From Pantoea rwandensis (GTDB lineage Bacteria > Pseudomonadota > Gammaproteobacteria > Enterobacterales > Enterobacteriaceae), in contig NZ_MLFR01000040.1 of assembly GCF_002095475.1 (NCBI RefSeq), positions 1 to 43,779 on the forward strand: a stretch of 43,779 nucleotides of DNA. Direction: 5' to 3'. The notes beneath the pieces were generated by a model. The model did no database searches. It was not told the origin of the DNA and saw only the letters and a list, made by a program, of their open reading frames with translations. Shown one piece after another: positions 41,418 to 43,779 of the stretch. The position numbers and the translations under genes are program-made. Position 1 is the stretch's first letter. Every line of letters begins with the position of its first letter.

Positions 41418-42535
41418 GCGCGTTTTCCTCCACTGAGTAACGCTTGGATACGGCTAAAGATGATGTGTAATTGGTCGGCGCTGACGCTGCGCACGTCGGC
41501 TTCGATAATGCCTTCGTTGGCTTTGTAGCCACGGAAATAGATAGCGATGTCGCCGGTTTTCAGCGCCTGCACCAGCTCACCGGTTGGCCACTGCGTTACC
41601 GCTTCATCAAACTTGATCTCCGCACGGGCGATATCACGCCCCGCAGCATCCCACACCACGCGCGCCGTCACGCCATTCAGCGTGTTGAGGTTGTCGATAA
41701 ACGGCGTCATGTTGGCCACCATCTCAGCGCCCGTCGTTTTTGGCTGCACCAGATAATTTTCAATTGCCTGCGTCAGACCAAGGATGCCCTCTTTGCCCAC
41801 TTTCATCGCACGGCCAATACCATTGCTCTGACGTTTCACCCACTCGACGTATTGCGTGCGGCCCAGCACCAAGCCGCTGGTGGGTCCTTCAATCGCTTTC
41901 GCGCCGCTGTAAATCACCAGATCCGCGCCCATTTGGTAGTAGCACTGCAAATCCTCTTCGGCTGCTGCATCTACGATTAATGGAATGCCGTGCTTGCGCG
42001 CCACTACAGCAGCTTGCTCCACGCTGAGATGGCTTTTCTGTACGCAGTGATGCGATTTGATATACAGCAGCGCCGCGGTGGTTGGCGTGATCGCCGCCGC
42101 CAGCTGTTCAGGCGAACATTCGTTGCTGTAACCGGCTTCGATCAAACGACCACCGCCCAGCGCTACCATCGCGCCCACCGGCGCGCCGAAGTTCACGTTA
42201 TGGCCTTTTGGCACCACGATATCGTGCGGGACAGTCAACGGCGCAGCATGCAGGTTTTCCAGCAGCCAGTCGTTGTCTTTCACAATTACCGCCGCCACGC
42301 TCTGCGCGATGCCTGCTGAGGCGCAAGACACTACCACCGCGCTCTCGACATCCAGCAACTTCGCGATGTACGCGCCGGTTTTGTTGACCAGATCTTTAAT
42401 CTCGAAGTAGTGATTCAAACCGTAGCTGACGGTGTACACCACATCGGCGGAAGGCGTTGAAACACCAAGAATGGTCATGCGACCGGAGGCGTTGATGACC
42501 TGTTTCAGGTCATATTTTTCATAAATCGAAGACAT
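41414..42535 (-). CDS. dgaE: DgaE-type PLP-dependent ammonia-lyase (SelA-like fold)
   Basis: DgaE-type enzymes convert D-glucosaminate 6-phosphate to 2-keto-3-deoxygluconate 6-phosphate and ammonia with pyridoxal phosphate. The 373-residue protein opens MSSIYEKYDLKQVINASGRMTILG and has the fold-type I core. VVVSCASAGIAQSVAA is the cofactor phosphate region, IVDAAAEED supplies the Asp under the ring, and ADLVIYSGAKAIEGPTSG holds the Schiff-base Lys. The frame extends to 42553, but the ATG at 42535 lies behind AAGGGAAAG and within the end of the amidohydrolase gene (17-base overlap), so translation is coupled. A related substrate is possible. Confidence 0.8.
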   Translation of the reverse strand: MSSIYEKYDLKQVINASGRMTILGVSTPSADVVYTVSYGLNHYFEIKDLVNKTGAYIAKLLDVESAVVVSCASAGIAQSVAAVIVKDNDWLLENLHAAPLTVPHDIVVPKGHNVNFGAPVGAMVALGGGRLIEAGYSNECSPEQLAAAITPTTAALLYIKSHHCVQKSHLSVEQAAVVARKHGIPLIVDAAAEEDLQCYYQMGADLVIYSGAKAIEGPTSGLVLGRTQYVEWVKRQSNGIGRAMKVGKEGILGLTQAIENYLVQPKTTGAEMVANMTPFIDNLNTLNGVTARVVWDAAGRDIARAEIKFDEAVTQWPTGELVQALKTGDIAIYFRGYKANEGIIEADVRSVSADQLHIIFSRIQALLSGGKRA

Positions 42536-43652
42536 GATTGGCTTTCCCTTCATCAGTCAAATGCCACTCACCCGCGACAACCACGGCCAGCGGCAGCAAA
42601 TATTGCTCACCCAGAACCCGTTCGCCTTCAGCATCGACGAACGGGAGGGCTTCCTCTTTGACGGTAAAAATGGTCAGATCGGCGTCATAACCTTCGGTTA
42701 AGCGCCCTTTGCCCGCTAAGCGCAGGCCAGCCGCAGCATGACAGGTGACGCAGTCAATGACCTGCGGCAGCGTCATGCCAATGCTGAAGAATTTCGACAT
42801 CACATGCGCCAGGCTGTGTACCGGGCCGTTAATGCGATTGCGACAGTAAATGTCGGAGCTGATGGTGTCAGGCAGAATGCCTTGCGCGATGGCCTGACGT
42901 GCCACTTCAAAACTGAAGCTGGCGCTGCCATGACCGATATCCAGCTTCACGCCGCGTGCGATGGCGTTTTTCACCGCGGCTTTCAGCTCGCCCTGCGGTG
43001 ACAGAATGCGGTTCGGCTTGCCGTTAAAGCAGTGGGTAATGATGTCACCCGAGGTGAGCAGATCGGCGATCTCTTCCAGCACTGGCGGATTGTTGCCGAT
43101 GTGTACCATCAGCGGTAGATTGCCGGCCGCCTGTTGGATCGCTTTGGCACGGATCAGCGGCTGAATGCCGTTTTCACCCACCACACTGCTGCTCATACGC
43201 GCTTTCAGACCCACGATGAAGTCCGGACGACGCTTCACTGCCTGGACCACCGCTTCGCCGTCAATCTGCGCCATATCCGCCAGCTCATTCTGCGTGATGA
43301 TGCCAGTGCGCGAGATGTTGATCAGGGCGCGCACCTGTGTGGTGGCGGAACGGGTGAGTTGATAGAAATCGTCGATGTGGTCTGCGCCCGTGCTGCCTGC
43401 GTCGACGACAGTAGTCACACCCTGCGCCACGCCAATCGCATCGGCATCATCATGATAAATAGGGGATTTTGGATAGCAGTGCACGTGGCTGTCGATCCAG
43501 CCGGCGCTGACGTAGTAGCGCCCTGCTAAATCGCGCTCCTGCTGTGCCGCGCCTTTAATGTCACCAACCGCAGCAATCTTGCCGTGCTGGATGGCAATAT
43601 CTACCAGCTGTTCGTCGCACAGACGCGCACGGCGCAGAATCAGATCAAACAT
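42519..43652 (-). CDS. Amidohydrolase/deacetylase-family metallohydrolase
   Basis: The 377-residue enzyme has the amidohydrolase TIM-barrel metal site: His56 and His58 (DSHVHCYP), Lys150 (GLKARMSS, probably carbamylated), His184 (MVHIGNNPP), His207 (THCFNGKPN) and Asp267 (SSDIYCRN). These belong to the binuclear Atu3266/EF0837-like deacetylase group found beside DgaE-like lyases. It probably removes an acyl group from an N- or O-acylated sugar acid before the lyase acts. Upstream TTAAGGAGTAAAT supplies a good ribosome site. It appears to be the first gene of the operon; the membrane-protein genes that often accompany this cluster are not in the window. Confidence 0.82.
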   Translation of the reverse strand: MFDLILRRARLCDEQLVDIAIQHGKIAAVGDIKGAAQQERDLAGRYYVSAGWIDSHVHCYPKSPIYHDDADAIGVAQGVTTVVDAGSTGADHIDDFYQLTRSATTQVRALINISRTGIITQNELADMAQIDGEAVVQAVKRRPDFIVGLKARMSSSVVGENGIQPLIRAKAIQQAAGNLPLMVHIGNNPPVLEEIADLLTSGDIITHCFNGKPNRILSPQGELKAAVKNAIARGVKLDIGHGSASFSFEVARQAIAQGILPDTISSDIYCRNRINGPVHSLAHVMSKFFSIGMTLPQVIDCVTCHAAAGLRLAGKGRLTEGYDADLTIFTVKEEALPFVDAEGERVLGEQYLLPLAVVVAGEWHLTDEGKANHVFDL

Positions 43653-43676
43653 ATTTACTCCTTAACGTGCATTCTG

Positions 43677-43779
43677 CCAGGTGCGCATGAATGCGCACCC
43701 TACAAAACACTAGCCGCGATCGACTGCCGGCCCCACAAACCATTAGCCACAACCGAATGCCGGCCCCACAAACCATTAG
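43677..43779. repeat. REP-like unit and 33-bp tandem repeats (right edge)
   Basis: A reverse-oriented palindrome (43677-43703, GTGCGCAT/ATGCGCAC then CCTAC) is followed by a 33-bp tandem repeat: units at 43702-43734 and 43735-43767 (27 of 33 bases identical), then 12 bases of a third. Each ends TGCCGGCCCC. They may be decayed half-units of the same palindrome family and continue past the window. They lie directly upstream of the amidohydrolase gene, so its promoter must be within or beyond them. Confidence 0.75.

Overview
The window is enterobacterial chromosome, most likely from Erwiniaceae (Pantoea/Erwinia-like). The basis is near-uniform similarity of most proteins to their E. coli K-12 counterparts, mixed with a different gene order: a uxaC-uxaB-uxaA operon, mdtJI and yhaKJ next to rnpB and lpoA, and a dga-type cluster. 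I see no phage, plasmid, integrase, IS or CRISPR. I ran no database search; gene names rest on recognising the protein sequences.

Layout, left to right. (1) 1-190: right end of a tandem array of short palindromic (REP-like) repeats. (2) 193-7109: a membrane diguanylate cyclase, a SulP anion transporter, a class C acid phosphatase lipoprotein, a divergent PgeF/laccase-domain protein and the idonate transporter IdnT. (3) 7109-8994: idnD-idnO-idnT operon (minus strand) with a CRP site upstream and a candidate small RNA or attenuator at 9270-9374. (4) 9466-18673: fadH, rlmG, ygjP, a CBS-domain ClC protein, ygjR, alx with its yybP-ykoY (PRE) riboswitch, and sstT. (5) 18808-25723: hexuronate catabolism, uxaCBA on the minus strand, divergent from exuT and exuR on the plus strand, with ExuR- and CRP-like sites between them. 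exuT carries an apparent one-base deletion. (6) 26045-30323: yqjA-mzrA, yqjCDEK, yqjF and yqjG (envelope and stress genes). (7) 30475-31331: spermidine exporter mdtJI with a 32-codon upstream ORF and an RBS-sequestering hairpin. (8) 31762-36715: rnpB with a partial 3'-end duplication downstream, then rsmI and the lpoA-yraN-diaA-dolP block. (9) 36749-38482: yhaK and yhaJ. (10) 38489-38737: a striking 249-bp REP-like array with 37-bp period and perfect inverted ends. (11) 38745-43652: a four-gene minus-strand operon (amidohydrolase, DgaE-type ammonia-lyase, DgaF-type aldolase, PRD/PTS-domain regulator). (12) 43677-43779: more REP-like and 33-bp tandem repeats running off the edge.

Functionally this is mainly a sugar-acid region: idonate/gluconate, galacturonate/glucuronate and probably an amino-sugar acid, each cluster with its own regulatory signals. 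The rest is core envelope and RNA-processing genes. The least explained items are the GTAG-headed palindrome family whose stem arms covary between loci, the candidate small RNA upstream of fadH, and the mdtJ leader.
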